Positions 37,945-48,396 are shown, counted from the stretch's first letter. The stretch is DNA of 64,000 nucleotides from Acidobacteria bacterium Ga0077534 (GCA_001464455.1 LNEI01000010.1:237757-301756); one strand, 5' to 3'. The notes: a model not told the origin generated them from the sequence alone. Numbers and translations are program-made.

Positions 37945-38862
37945 TCAATAACGCTTACGATACATTGTGCCCTTTCTCTTGAAGATGTATCGGGCAATGA
38001 TAGTAATGATGAGTGCGAATAGCAGGATCGCCCACGAGCCCAGAGCAGAGGTCCAAGCCCACTGCCACCTAAACCCACGCATGATCCCGAGGATCGACCC
38101 GACGATCAATCCGAACGAGGTAAAGGTGACAAGTGCGTTCAGGTAACGGCGTTCCTCGAGGTATTTTGCGATCAGGACGGGTAGGAAGGCTGTGAATTCG
38201 CCGACCATTCGAGGGAGCTTCTTAATGTCGTCCCACAAAGTTCCTGTTTCCTCACCTGCACCAACTAGCAGAACGCCATGCTTCATCGCAAAGAGATTGA
38301 AGAGAGCCGAAAGCACGGAAAATAGTACAGAGATCGCAAAGGCCCGCTGCCGAGCGACGCTGTTTTCACTGGTCGCCGCGAAAACGTCGAAAAAATAGCG
38401 TTCCTGGGCGTAATGGGTGATGAATTCGACCGCATGGCTAAAGGCCGGAAGCATGATCGATACGATCACATTCGCGAGCCAGAATGGCCGGGCCTTTCTA
38501 AACGACTGGACAACCGCACCGGACATGCCGGTTGTGATAAATCTGAAAAATAGTTCGACGCAAACCGCAGTAAGCGTAACGAGCCAGCTCTCACGACTCG
38601 CCTGATAGACCCCGAAATAGAAAGACGCACGCAAAACAGCCCCGAAGAGAGCTGATTTCCAATTCCAACGCGTGATTATTTGCCCGGGGTGCTGGACGAG
38701 ATTTCGGAGAACATCACCGACGGTTATCTGCTCATCCCAAACCTCCTCGATGTCGTCGGCATCGGCGATGGAATGGTGGATGGCCTCGTCGGCATATGCC
38801 AGCGCCGGTGCTGTCTCTCTGTCCAGTATCTCCATCTTTTGTGCCCGTTGTTCGTCCTTCAA
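37945..38862 (-). CDS. Multi-pass membrane protein (module shared with a glycosyltransferase)
   Basis: A 305-residue protein with about six hydrophobic segments. RWNWKSALFGAVLRASFYFG, FRFITTGMSGAVVQSFRK and SALFNLFAMKHGVLLVG match, in order, the C-terminal membrane region of the glycosyltransferase at 40359-42137 (KWNWKSAILSALLRSPIFFA, FRTFFGGVNGAILQSFSK, SAVFNLFAMRRGVLLVR). No named family recognised; probably a lipid or glycan handling membrane protein. The TTG at 38862 or the ATG at 38835 may be the start. Confidence 0.7.
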   Translation of the reverse strand: MKDEQRAQKMEILDRETAPALAYADEAIHHSIADADDIEEVWDEQITVGDVLRNLVQHPGQIITRWNWKSALFGAVLRASFYFGVYQASRESWLVTLTAVCVELFFRFITTGMSGAVVQSFRKARPFWLANVIVSIMLPAFSHAVEFITHYAQERYFFDVFAATSENSVARQRAFAISVLFSVLSALFNLFAMKHGVLLVGAGEETGTLWDDIKKLPRMVGEFTAFLPVLIAKYLEERRYLNALVTFTSFGLIVGSILGIMRGFRWQWAWTSALGSWAILLFALIITIIARYIFKRKGTMYRKRY

Positions 38863-39000
38863 TCTGAGGTCCTTATTACAGTTATATTAGGTGTCGCGCT
38901 TCAGATCGATCGCGTACGAACAAAGAGACAATACTAACACATCGAACGGTAGATTAGTCCAGAAACAAAGGCGTTTATTGGTTAGGATCGTGGGCAGAAA

Positions 39001-40353
39001 TTAGACTGAGTAGTCGATACCGATCGGTTCGGCGATGTAGCCAAATGAGGAACGGTTTGTCATGTAAATGTCGTACATATGGTCATAGGCCTTAAAACGG
39101 GCATCGGTGGACGACTCCCAGGAGTACTGTTCGGCCTGTTTTAGGGCGGCTTCGATCTTATTTTTTCTGATCGTCCTGTCCTCGGTTACCTGAGCGATGG
39201 CATCAGCAAAATCCTTTCCCTTTGGAAGCGCCAGCCAGGAATTTTGCTGGTTTGCGTAGGAAAGGACGCCGCCGACGTTTGGCGCAACAAGAGGCAAACC
39301 CGATGCCATTGCCTCCAGTGGAGCGATCCCGAAGGGTTCTCTCGGATTTGGATGAACAAAAATGTCGCAATTGGCATAGATATCTGCCAACCGTTCTTTG
39401 TCCGCGATCTGGCCGGGGAAACAAAATGCTTCGGCCGAAATTGATCTTGCTTTGTTGAAAAATTTGTCGCTCTCTGGCCCTGAACCAATGATGAGAAATT
39501 GATACTCCGACCTGTTCCTCTGCATCAGGTTTTTCACAGTGTACAGCAAAAGCCCAAGATTCTTTTCCGGTGAGAGTCGGCCGACGTACAGAAGCCAGCG
39601 CTTATCCGGATCGAGACCGTAGCTGTTTGCAATCGAGATCCTTGAATTCTCAGACTTTCGAGCCGGCGAGAAGATCTTGAGGTCAGCTCCACATTCGTTG
39701 ATGAACGTCCTGTCGGGAAGGTCGATCTCCGGAGCGTTCCAGATACAATGACAAAGCCGGCTGAAATAGCGGCCTACGCCGGATCGGTTGACCCGCTCGC
39801 GAGCCTCCAGGAATTCTTGCTGGGTATACGCCGAGTTCGAAAGGTGAAAATCGAACATCGGTTCGAGATAGTTGGCCACAATAAGTCGGGAGAACCATGA
39901 GCCTAACCGACCGCCGCCAAGGAAAACCCGAACGTTGTCGTCCATACGCTCGCACGAAGAGTGAACAAGAAGCGGGCGTTCGGGAGCGACGTTCATTAGC
40001 CGTTTTCTCAGCAGCCCAGCCATCAGACTAAGTGTGTATTTTTCGCCTATTTCGATAAGGTCCGGTTGTTCTTTTCGAAGTATCGACTTCACTGGAGAAC
40101 CGTCTGGCATGAATGCTCGCCAGGGCAGCATCAAACGGTATCGTTTATCGAAGATCGGAGAATGAGGGGCTTCGATAAAGTAGATCTTCCCGAAATCGCC
40201 TACTCGCTCGGTCTCGGTTCGTTCGCCCGGGACGATCAAAATGACTTCGCGCTGATGGCGATTCGCGGCTTCGAGCAGTTTGTTATACGCGGTACTGATG
40301 CCGCCCGAGTTTCGGTGGTAGTAATTGGTGATGTGTGCCGTCTTGATCGACAT
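39001..40353 (-). CDS. GT4 family glycosyltransferase
   Basis: A 450-residue GT-B enzyme. The start MSIKTAHITNYYHRNSGGIS carries the N-terminal glycine-rich loop of GT4. The C-terminal nucleotide-sugar domain contains LLYVGRLSPEKNLG and the EX7E motif in REPFGIAPLEAMASG. It transfers a sugar from a nucleotide donor to a lipid or glycan acceptor. The ATG at 40353 was preferred over a GTG ten codons upstream. It lies just after the gene for the membrane-fused glycosyltransferase. Confidence 0.88.
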   Translation of the reverse strand: MSIKTAHITNYYHRNSGGISTAYNKLLEAANRHQREVILIVPGERTETERVGDFGKIYFIEAPHSPIFDKRYRLMLPWRAFMPDGSPVKSILRKEQPDLIEIGEKYTLSLMAGLLRKRLMNVAPERPLLVHSSCERMDDNVRVFLGGGRLGSWFSRLIVANYLEPMFDFHLSNSAYTQQEFLEARERVNRSGVGRYFSRLCHCIWNAPEIDLPDRTFINECGADLKIFSPARKSENSRISIANSYGLDPDKRWLLYVGRLSPEKNLGLLLYTVKNLMQRNRSEYQFLIIGSGPESDKFFNKARSISAEAFCFPGQIADKERLADIYANCDIFVHPNPREPFGIAPLEAMASGLPLVAPNVGGVLSYANQQNSWLALPKGKDFADAIAQVTEDRTIRKNKIEAALKQAEQYSWESSTDARFKAYDHMYDIYMTNRSSFGYIAEPIGIDYSV

Positions 40354-40358
40354 ACATT

Positions 40359-42137
40359 CTATGCCCGACGGGAACGTCTCCACGTCCAGACCAGCGGAAA
40401 TGATAAGAATTCAAAGGCAATAAACGGCATCTGCTTTAGATCCCGCCACAGCGACTGGCTGCTCTCATCTCGAACCAGCAAAACTCCGCGCCGCATTGCG
40501 AAGAGGTTGAAAACAGCGGACAGGACAGATACCGACGCCGAGAATAGGACAGCTCCGCCCTTACCCTGTGATCCAGTTGCAGAATCAAATGCTGTCTGAA
40601 TGGCAAATTCAAGCACGTGGCTGATCGTCGCAAGAAAGATCGGAACCGTTATGACCGCATGCCAAGCGGGGGTGACTTTCGAAAACGATTGTAATATCGC
40701 CCCGTTCACGCCACCGAAAAAAGTGCGGAAAGCAAACTGGACAAGCATTGCCCCGGTCGCGATCCAAAGCCCCTGTTTCTGAGCAAGATAAGCGGCAAAG
40801 AAGATCGGCGACCGCAAAAGAGCACTCAGGATCGCAGACTTCCAATTCCATTTTAGAAGAACTTCGTTGATGGGCTGAGAAAGCAGTTTTTTTGCCACCG
40901 AGCGGAGGTCGTTTCGTGTAACGGGCGGCGATTTAGTCGTATTCGCATCGGATCCACCGGCCTCGTTTGTTTGCATTTTTGCGACTTGAGAATAAGCGTC
41001 AAACACACCATCAAATATCGCTTCCCACGTTCTCCCGAGGGCGGCGCTGCGAGATGCAGCTTTCATTTCTTCGAGCTGTGTGGGGTTTCTGATCAACTCG
41101 GCTGTTCGACGCGAAAAATCTTCTTTATCTGACGCAATAAAACCGGTGACTCCGTGTTCGATTATGAACTTTGGTCCTCCCTTGTCGGTGACGATCGCGG
41201 GAACGCCGGACGCGAGGGCTTCCTGAACCACATTGCCAAAAGCATCGGTCTCGGACGGGAACAGGAAAACGTCCATGTTTGCATACGCTTCACTCAGATC
41301 TTCTTTGTCAATAAACCCTGTAAAGTCAGCAAATTGGAGATTTTTTTCGAGCATTGCCCGTTGACTGCCTTCTCCGACGATCAGGAAGCGAAAGTTATCG
41401 ATGCCGACATCGATAAGGTAGTTTTCGACATCGACAAGAAGTTCGACGTTCTTTTCGGGCCGCAGCCTTCCGGCAAAGCCCAGTCGCAGGATCCCGTCAT
41501 TTGCGGTTCTTTTATCCGGTGAGAATTTGGCGGTGTCGACGCCGCGAGCCATAAGGCGGGCTGGACGGCCGGTACCTTTTGCAAGAGCATCGATCAGCTC
41601 TTGATTAGGTGCGAGGATCAGTTTCGGGATCCGATAATATTGTGTGGCGCCTTTGAAGATCAGTTCTTCTGCGATACGGCTGATCCTCTTTGAAACCCCT
41701 GTTCCAAGGAACGAGAGGCCACTTTTCAGTCTTTGCGCTGCGAACTCATGCAGATTTGTGTGCCACGAGGCGATCATCGGCTTCCGTTTCCTCCAGCCGA
41801 GGAAGGTTCCTGCAATACTGATGTCGTTTAGCCCCGTGATATGAAACACGTCGGCATTGAACTTTTCCACCTCTCGATCGATGAGGCTGAACTTTCGCGG
41901 GAATATCGGGTCATGCTTTAGATCGTGATCGAGCGGGATACTGAGTCTCGATCTCTTGATCGAAAGGTATCGTATTGAGCCTTCATCGCGTACCGCAGTT
42001 TCCGGCCCGGCGTGAACACAGAGCATCGGAAGATCCCGTTCTTTTGCATAGGCGACCAGGCGGCGACACGTCATCGCTGCCCCATCAACCTCTAGAAACG
42101 AATCTGCAAAAAGAGCTATTCTTGGACTATTTACCAC
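40359..42137 (-). CDS. GT4 glycosyltransferase fused to a multi-pass membrane domain
   Basis: A 592-residue protein starting with GTG. Residues 1-380 are a GT-B transferase (LFADSFLEVDGAAMTCRRLV, LGFAGRLRPEKNVELL, ETDAFGNVVQEALASG; an Asp replaces the first Glu of EX7E, as in MgtA-like enzymes). Residues ~425-592 are a membrane domain homologous to the neighbouring stand-alone protein. The fusion suggests the enzyme works on a membrane lipid. Five bases separate it from the PHP gene. Confidence 0.85.
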   Translation of the reverse strand: MVNSPRIALFADSFLEVDGAAMTCRRLVAYAKERDLPMLCVHAGPETAVRDEGSIRYLSIKRSRLSIPLDHDLKHDPIFPRKFSLIDREVEKFNADVFHITGLNDISIAGTFLGWRKRKPMIASWHTNLHEFAAQRLKSGLSFLGTGVSKRISRIAEELIFKGATQYYRIPKLILAPNQELIDALAKGTGRPARLMARGVDTAKFSPDKRTANDGILRLGFAGRLRPEKNVELLVDVENYLIDVGIDNFRFLIVGEGSQRAMLEKNLQFADFTGFIDKEDLSEAYANMDVFLFPSETDAFGNVVQEALASGVPAIVTDKGGPKFIIEHGVTGFIASDKEDFSRRTAELIRNPTQLEEMKAASRSAALGRTWEAIFDGVFDAYSQVAKMQTNEAGGSDANTTKSPPVTRNDLRSVAKKLLSQPINEVLLKWNWKSAILSALLRSPIFFAAYLAQKQGLWIATGAMLVQFAFRTFFGGVNGAILQSFSKVTPAWHAVITVPIFLATISHVLEFAIQTAFDSATGSQGKGGAVLFSASVSVLSAVFNLFAMRRGVLLVRDESSQSLWRDLKQMPFIAFEFLSFPLVWTWRRSRRA

Positions 42138-42142
42138 TTTTG

Positions 42143-43366
42143 CTATGCCACCCGCGATGAAAGCTTTGGAGAAAGGCCCAGATTTGGCCTCACGGATATC
42201 GCTTTTCTGATATCGTTGCGCACCTTGTCTTCATCCTTTACAACCAGATCAAACAGCGGCCGCACTGGCTTGCTTCCTAAAAACCCCAATGTCCAAATAG
42301 CCGCTCGAAGCCACGCCGGGCCGCCACGTTTCCAACCATGACTGGACAAAGGCACGGTGCCGCGGCCGTCGTTTATATCGAAGAAAACACGGTCGAACCA
42401 CCTGCTGCGGTCCGCAGGAAATTCCGGATAGAATGCTAAGATCTCCGAGAATGCCTGAAGCTGTCGCGAATGAAGCGGCAATTGATATTCAGGCATGATC
42501 ACCACTTCGCTCCGCCGATCGATCCGCACCTCGGCAGCAAATTCGGAAAAGGTCTTTGCATTGGTCACATTGATGACCGTATTCGGCTGGCAAGCATGTC
42601 TGTCGCCTCCCGAGACGACCGGCAGATCACATGCCTCAGCAAGTTCAAGTACTTCCTTGTTCTCCGACCATGCTCGGAATCCGTTTATTTCAAGGGCATG
42701 AAGCCATCTGCCGTGTGTTCTAAGAAAGCTATCCAGAAGCTCCCGATGGCGTTCATCGCCGACTAGCTCGATGTCCCAGAGTGGATGGTTCAGGACGGCG
42801 AGCACGGAGTCGATCGAGCTGAGCAGCTCCAATATCTCGCTAAGTTGTGGACGTCCTTGATCCTCACTGCCGAATGTATAACTCAAAAGCAGTTCGGTCA
42901 GTTCTTTTGATCGTTCTTCCGGAAGCCCGTGAACGCCCACGTGGAAAAATCCGTATTCGAACGGAACCGTCCATTCCATCGAGATCGGGGATTGGTCAGG
43001 CGAGGATGTGCAGCACTTGGCTGCTGAGCCATCGATGCTGTCATGATCTGTAATGGAAACCATTGATTCGAGGCCGATATCCTCCATCTGCTTTCGTTCA
43101 CTTGCAAGAACGTCGCTTGCTGTTAGAGGTGGTGCCCAAAAGGCAGTCGTAAAAGCGATGGGAACCCCGTTTTTCAACTGATACTTCTCACTTTCGCGTT
43201 TCCAAAAATATGAGATCACTGGAAGCCGCTCTGCATAATGCGGAACAAAGTCGAGCATTTCCTTAGAGTGTGTCGTGTGGCAATGCAGAGAGACGCCTGC
43301 TCGTGCGAGCGACGTCATGTTAGTCTTTCTCTGCAAGATATGAACCTCGGTTTTTTTGAAACCCAT
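42143..43366 (-). CDS. PHP-superfamily metal-dependent hydrolase
   Basis: A 407-residue protein. PHP motifs: HCHTTHS (residues ~28-34), VSITDHDS, VLNHPLWDIE and GGDRHACQ, the metal ligands of phosphoesterases such as HisJ-type enzymes. GAGGAG lies six bases before the ATG at 43366. It begins the minus-strand operon with two glycosyltransferases, so it may trim a phospho-sugar or lipid-linked phosphate. The substrate is inferred only from context. Confidence 0.8.
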   Translation of the reverse strand: MGFKKTEVHILQRKTNMTSLARAGVSLHCHTTHSKEMLDFVPHYAERLPVISYFWKRESEKYQLKNGVPIAFTTAFWAPPLTASDVLASERKQMEDIGLESMVSITDHDSIDGSAAKCCTSSPDQSPISMEWTVPFEYGFFHVGVHGLPEERSKELTELLLSYTFGSEDQGRPQLSEILELLSSIDSVLAVLNHPLWDIELVGDERHRELLDSFLRTHGRWLHALEINGFRAWSENKEVLELAEACDLPVVSGGDRHACQPNTVINVTNAKTFSEFAAEVRIDRRSEVVIMPEYQLPLHSRQLQAFSEILAFYPEFPADRSRWFDRVFFDINDGRGTVPLSSHGWKRGGPAWLRAAIWTLGFLGSKPVRPLFDLVVKDEDKVRNDIRKAISVRPNLGLSPKLSSRVA

Positions 43367-43659
43367 GTAATCTCCTCAACAAGTTTTGTTCTTTGCTTTC
43401 TGCGTCGAAGGCGTTGAGCCTGACCCCAGATAAAAATTTCAGGTAGTAAAGAGGAGTTTGTGTTAGGGATGTGAAATCTGGCTGAAAGGCGGGTGAACTA
43501 ATCTTGAAATTACGATTAACCGATTGTTGCTGAACCGTTACGGGAGCGTGACGGGTAGAAGCTTTTAGGACAACGCAGTTTTTTTGTCACAATATTATAG
43601 GTGGCGGTGTTTTCCGGTCAGAGAAGGGGAATCCCTATCATTTTTTCAGGAGACTTTTC

Positions 43660-45621
43660 ATGAGTTGGTTATACACAATTGTTTTTGCCGGGCTTGTTTT
43701 TTCTTCGAACAGTGCTGAAATGCCTGCTGTTTCGAACTTGAATGAGGAATTGCCTGTCGTCATCGAGCCGTTGCTCGACGAGACAGAGCGGTTTGAGAAA
43801 AGCTATCCGCTAAACTCGAACGGACGCGTCAGTATTTCGAATGTAAACGGTTCGATCGTTGTCGAAGCATGGGATCGTAACGAAGTTAAGTTCGAGTACA
43901 CCAAGACCGCTGACAGCAAAGAGCGATTGGCGGATGTTGAGATCGAGATCGACGCACGGCCCGAGTATTTTCGTGCTGAGGCGAACTACGACAATTGGAA
44001 GCGCGGCAACGGCGATCGCTGGAAAAATGGCGGCAAGTTGAACGTCGATTTCAAATTGTGGCTTCCGAGGGGTGCGACACTCAATGAGATCGAGACGGTC
44101 AACGGCTCGGTCAGTGTTTCAAATTTCACAAATACCACGCGTGCCTCGGCCGTCAATGGCTCAGTAACCGCGACGAATATCCGCGGTACGGCAAAGCTTT
44201 CGACTGTAAACGGAACTGTTAAGGCAGATTTTGACCGCTTGGAAACTGGCAGCCGCATCGCCCTCGAAACTGTAAACGGCACTGTCAACCTATTGCTTCC
44301 GTCCGACTCGAACGCGACCGTGCGAGCTGAATCTCTGAACGGCAACATTAGCAACTCGTTTGGTCTACCGGTAAGAAAAGGTAAGTACGTTGGAAGAGAT
44401 CTTTACGGAAAACTTGGTTCGGGTGAGGTTCAGATCAAACTCGAAAGCGTTAACGGCGGACTTTCCATCGAGCGGAAAAACGATGGCAAGACTCTCAGCC
44501 CGGCAGTCAACATGCTGACGCAAAAGGACAGCGACGACGAAGATTGGGACTTCGATTTTGACGCGAAATCGACCTCTAGTCTTTCGAAAATGAATAAAAA
44601 TATTGCCAAAGCTGTAAAAGATTCTGCCAAGGTAACTGCGGATATTTCTTCTTCGGTCGTCTCGACAGCAATGGCTGAGGCTGCTCTCGAACTTGAAAAG
44701 ATCCAGCCTGAGCTTGCGAGAATAAACACTGAGGCAATGAGATCGGCCCAAGAAGAAACGCGAAAAGCTGCCGCGGCCGTCAGATCCGATAAAATGCGCG
44801 AGATGGTTCTGAACAGTCAGAACCTCAAGAACGATGCGATGGTCCGCCTAGCCGAAGCATCCTTCTTTCCAACCGTTCCGAGGGTAGAAAAGAAAAGTGA
44901 ATCTTTCCCGGTCAAGGGCGTTCCAAAGGTCAATATTTCCGGGAAAGGCTGCTCGGTGACGGTAAAGGCATGGGACAAGGCAGAAGTCCAGTATCGCGTA
45001 GTTCAGTATTCAGACCCGAGGACGCGGCAGGCGATCGACGTAAAGGATGAGCATAGCGATTCGTCCGTACGCGTCGAGGTCACAAATCCCGCATATGAAC
45101 CTCGAGAGGGAATGTTCAGAGATTCGAGGCGAGTTCACATTGAGGTGTTTGTTCCGCGTCGCGCTGATCTTAAGATCGAGGCAAACGGAGCTATCAGGCT
45201 CGAAGGCGTTTCAGGCAACCTTCAGATAATTGGAGCGGACGAGAATATTGACGTTCGAGATTCGGACGGCAAACTGAACGTGCAGAACGTGGACGGACAG
45301 GTTCGGATCGTTGGGTTTCGCGGCGATCTGATCGCCAAGACGGCTGACGGAGCGATCCGGCTTGACGGAGATTTCTCGTCGATCAATGCCGAGGCCAATG
45401 ACGGCACGTTTGTTCTCGCGGTCCCGACAGATCTCGACGCTGAGATCCTCGGAACCGGCGGCGATGGTTTTTCTTTCAAGGTCGACGACGTTGAGACTGC
45501 CAAACGCGTATCCAGCAGTAACTGGAAGTTTGGCAGCGGTAAGCGGAAGTATGTTTTTGCCGCGACCGACGGTGGTTTGACCGTGCAGAATCGCGATTCG
45601 ATCATCGCGGAGAATCGTTAG
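43660..45621 (+). CDS. DUF4097 beta-helix protein (two domains)
   Basis: A 653-residue exported protein; AGGAG precedes the ATG by seven bases. Two DUF4097 beta-solenoid regions, ~55-275 (repeating VNGSV / VNGTV turns) and ~415-640 (GKGCSVTVKAWDKAEVQYRV, DVRDSDGKLNVQNVDGQVRI), flank an Ala/Glu-rich helical linker (~300-395). Likely an envelope-associated scaffold; DUF4097 proteins often accompany anti-sigma or stress systems. No catalytic site. Confidence 0.8.
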   Translation: MSWLYTIVFAGLVFSSNSAEMPAVSNLNEELPVVIEPLLDETERFEKSYPLNSNGRVSISNVNGSIVVEAWDRNEVKFEYTKTADSKERLADVEIEIDARPEYFRAEANYDNWKRGNGDRWKNGGKLNVDFKLWLPRGATLNEIETVNGSVSVSNFTNTTRASAVNGSVTATNIRGTAKLSTVNGTVKADFDRLETGSRIALETVNGTVNLLLPSDSNATVRAESLNGNISNSFGLPVRKGKYVGRDLYGKLGSGEVQIKLESVNGGLSIERKNDGKTLSPAVNMLTQKDSDDEDWDFDFDAKSTSSLSKMNKNIAKAVKDSAKVTADISSSVVSTAMAEAALELEKIQPELARINTEAMRSAQEETRKAAAAVRSDKMREMVLNSQNLKNDAMVRLAEASFFPTVPRVEKKSESFPVKGVPKVNISGKGCSVTVKAWDKAEVQYRVVQYSDPRTRQAIDVKDEHSDSSVRVEVTNPAYEPREGMFRDSRRVHIEVFVPRRADLKIEANGAIRLEGVSGNLQIIGADENIDVRDSDGKLNVQNVDGQVRIVGFRGDLIAKTADGAIRLDGDFSSINAEANDGTFVLAVPTDLDAEILGTGGDGFSFKVDDVETAKRVSSSNWKFGSGKRKYVFAATDGGLTVQNRDSIIAENR

Positions 45622-45628
45622 TTCTTCG

Positions 45629-45670
45629 ACGGCGGCGATGGCCTATACGGTCTTCGCCGCCGTTTCTTTT
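45629..45670 (+). terminator. Rho-independent terminator
   Basis: ACGGCGGCGA and TCGCCGCCGT form a perfect 10-bp stem, followed by TTCTTTTT, directly after the DUF4097 gene. Confidence 0.8.
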
Positions 45671-45750
45671 TGAAACATTTATCTCCTGCCACGCGTTCTA
45701 GAAGATTACTTCCAGAAGTATCAGAGTACTATCTCCGAGCCTTTAACTTC

Positions 45751-48252
45751 ATGAATTCACTGATCCGCACCCGCCTCTCATTTTTCTTCGCGCTCTTATG
45801 CGTATTTTCCAGCTTCGGATCAACTTTCGGACAGGAAGCAAATGAAAGCGGTAGCACTCCCGCAGCGACCGAAGCCGCGAAACCGGGTGCGGTTTCGATC
45901 CCGCCGGAAAAGCGTGTCCCGATGCGTATCCCAAAGGCCGCGGCCGTACCTGTCATCGATGGAAGAGTGGGCGAAGATGTCTGGAAACAGGCGGCGGTCT
46001 TTAAGGATTTTTACCAAACCTACCCCGGCAACAACACCGCCCCGTCAAAGCCCACCGAGTTTTACATGATGTACGACGACAAATATCTGTACGTCGCGTG
46101 GAAATGCTGGGATGAAAAGGACAAGATCCGGGCGACCGTGGCCAAGCGCGACAACGTTTTTGCCGAGGACAACGTTCGTATGTGGCTGGACACCTACAAC
46201 GACCGGCGTCGAGCCTACGTAATTGGGTTCAACCCGCTCGGGATACAGGCCGATGGAATCTATACGGAGGGTCGTGGAGCCGATTTTTCGGTCGACATTG
46301 TAATGGAGTCGAAGGGCGTGATCGAAGACTGGGGCTGGTCCGTCGAGGCAAAGATCCCGTTCAAATCGCTTCGATATAAGACCGGGCCGGGAACGCTTTG
46401 GGGCTTCAATGTCGCGAGGAATATCGATCGTCTTAATGACGAATTTAACCAATGGCTGCCTGAGGACCGCAACGTTTCCGGCTTTCTGAGCCAGCATGGA
46501 AAGATCAGCGGGCTCGACGATATCAAATATGAGCGAACGCTGGAAGTCGTTCCGTCAATAACCCTTAGCGAGACGGGAAGCCGTGTTTCGGCAAATGAGG
46601 TTCTAACGGGCCGATTTGTGAATCAGCCGGTCAAGAAGCAGATCGGGGTCAACCTGAAATATACGATCACGCCCAGTATTACACTCGACGCCGCAATAAA
46701 TCCTGACTTTGCCGAGATCGAAGCCGATGCGCCCGTCGTCACAGCCAATCAGCGTTTCCCGATCTTCTTTGAAGAAAAGCGTCCCTTCTTTCTTGAGGGA
46801 GCAGAGATTTTCCAATCTCCGCTTCAAGTTTTCTATTCCAGGAATATCGTCGACCCGGACGTTGCTTTGAAGCTTTCCGGCAAGGTTGGAAAGACCTCAT
46901 TCGGTATCCTGGCTGCGTCCGACAACGCGCCCGGCAATTACACTGAGAATGAGCGAAATGATCCGAATATTCGCCCCCGGATCAACGAGTTTCTCGATAA
47001 GAATGCTCTGTTTGGAGTTGTTCGGGTCAAGAGAGACTTCGGCGCAGAGAATAACATCGGGTTCTTCGGAACATATCGTGATTTTCCTGAGCAGAAGAAT
47101 TTGCTTGCTGGCTTTGATGGGCGGATCAAGATCAATCCTAAGCTGACGGGGCAATTTCAGGTCGTTGGCACAACCTCGCGGCGTTGTTTTTTCGACGCGG
47201 AGTTTGAGCCGACTCTCGACCCGATCCAGGCAGCTTCAAACCGGGCCACGTGTGGCGGTGGTACATTCGGCGGTGTTACTGTCGAGGGCAGCCCATACAA
47301 TCAATATCGTACCGGCAACGGGCTGGGCTACTATTTCAATCTGGATTACACCGCAGAAACACGCGGCTGGTTTTTTGAGGCTGGGGGACGAAGCAAGCTC
47401 TACCGTGCCGATTCCGGCTTTACGCGCCGTACTGACACCAATTTTCTCTTCTTCTTCAACCGTCTTTCTACTAAGTCTGATTCCAAGAAGAAGATCATTC
47501 GTGCACAGTGGAACCAAATGGGGGGCGTCGATTATCGCTGGGACGGTAAGCTGACCGCGTTCAATTTTGAGACAAACGGCAATGTCAGCCTGAAGCGGAA
47601 TACTTTTCTGAGCTTCGCAACGGGAACGGCGTACGAGAAGCTGTTTGAGGAAGAATTTGGCTTGAAACGTTCTCCCACACGGCCGCTCGGGACCTTTCTC
47701 GGCAAGCCGACCCGTTCGACCTGGCAGCATTTTATGTCAACGAACTTCGAACAGTCGCCGACAAAAAGACTGAGCTACGGGTTTTTCCTCGGCACGATCA
47801 TGAACGCGTTCGATTTCTTCTATTTCGACCCGATCACTGGCCTTCAAAATCCTGGCCCCGGGAGACAAAAGGACGCGAATGTGTACATTACCGTAAAGCC
47901 GACCGACCCATTCGCCGTTTCCGTTAGCTATAACAAAAGCCGATTGACCCGAAACGATAACCGTATCAGATCGTTCGATTCAGATATCGTCAGCGTGCGG
48001 TCTACCTACTATTTTACTCGCTTCCTGTTTACGCGATTCAGGCTAGACTACGACGGAACGGAGAAGAACTTCGCCGGACAGGCTCTTTTCGGTTGGACCC
48101 CGAGTCCGGGAACTGCTCTCTACGCCGGCTATAACGATGATCTGAATCGAAACGGTATCAATCCATTCACCGGCCAGTACGAGCAGGGCTTCGAGCGCAA
48201 CAGCAGGACATTTTTTATTCGTCTTTCCTACCTCTTCAGAAAAAGCTTTTGA
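45751..48252 (+). CDS. DUF5916 protein: CBM9-like domain plus outer-membrane beta-barrel
   Basis: An 833-residue exported protein; the ATG at 45751 begins a clean signal peptide (FFFALLCVFSSFGSTFGQ). Residues ~40-190 form a CBM9-like sandwich (VPVIDGRVGEDVWKQAAVFK, DDKYLYVAWKCWDE). The rest is DUF5916, with alternating amphipathic strands and an aromatic C-terminal end (RLSYLFRKSF) typical of outer-membrane barrels. Function not established; the CBM9 module suggests carbohydrate binding. Confidence 0.85.
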   Translation: MNSLIRTRLSFFFALLCVFSSFGSTFGQEANESGSTPAATEAAKPGAVSIPPEKRVPMRIPKAAAVPVIDGRVGEDVWKQAAVFKDFYQTYPGNNTAPSKPTEFYMMYDDKYLYVAWKCWDEKDKIRATVAKRDNVFAEDNVRMWLDTYNDRRRAYVIGFNPLGIQADGIYTEGRGADFSVDIVMESKGVIEDWGWSVEAKIPFKSLRYKTGPGTLWGFNVARNIDRLNDEFNQWLPEDRNVSGFLSQHGKISGLDDIKYERTLEVVPSITLSETGSRVSANEVLTGRFVNQPVKKQIGVNLKYTITPSITLDAAINPDFAEIEADAPVVTANQRFPIFFEEKRPFFLEGAEIFQSPLQVFYSRNIVDPDVALKLSGKVGKTSFGILAASDNAPGNYTENERNDPNIRPRINEFLDKNALFGVVRVKRDFGAENNIGFFGTYRDFPEQKNLLAGFDGRIKINPKLTGQFQVVGTTSRRCFFDAEFEPTLDPIQAASNRATCGGGTFGGVTVEGSPYNQYRTGNGLGYYFNLDYTAETRGWFFEAGGRSKLYRADSGFTRRTDTNFLFFFNRLSTKSDSKKKIIRAQWNQMGGVDYRWDGKLTAFNFETNGNVSLKRNTFLSFATGTAYEKLFEEEFGLKRSPTRPLGTFLGKPTRSTWQHFMSTNFEQSPTKRLSYGFFLGTIMNAFDFFYFDPITGLQNPGPGRQKDANVYITVKPTDPFAVSVSYNKSRLTRNDNRIRSFDSDIVSVRSTYYFTRFLFTRFRLDYDGTEKNFAGQALFGWTPSPGTALYAGYNDDLNRNGINPFTGQYEQGFERNSRTFFIRLSYLFRKSF

Positions 48253-48310
48253 TCCCGCATTTCTTTAAGCAGATTTTTAAGATCCGACGCTCGGCTTATG
48301 CAAATAGTTC

Positions 48311-48339
48311 TTGTATCGGCTTAAGCATTAGTGTATAAA
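48311..48339 (+). promoter_or_regulatory. Sigma70-type promoter
   Basis: TTGTAT at 48311-48316 and TATAAA at 48334-48339 are spaced by 17 bases. The start codon of the glycine-zipper protein gene follows at 48397, giving a leader of about 50 bases. Confidence 0.55.
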
Positions 48340-48396
48340 ATATAGCTGGTAATACATTTCTAGCTATTCGGCTTCGATAAATTAGGAGATCAGAAA

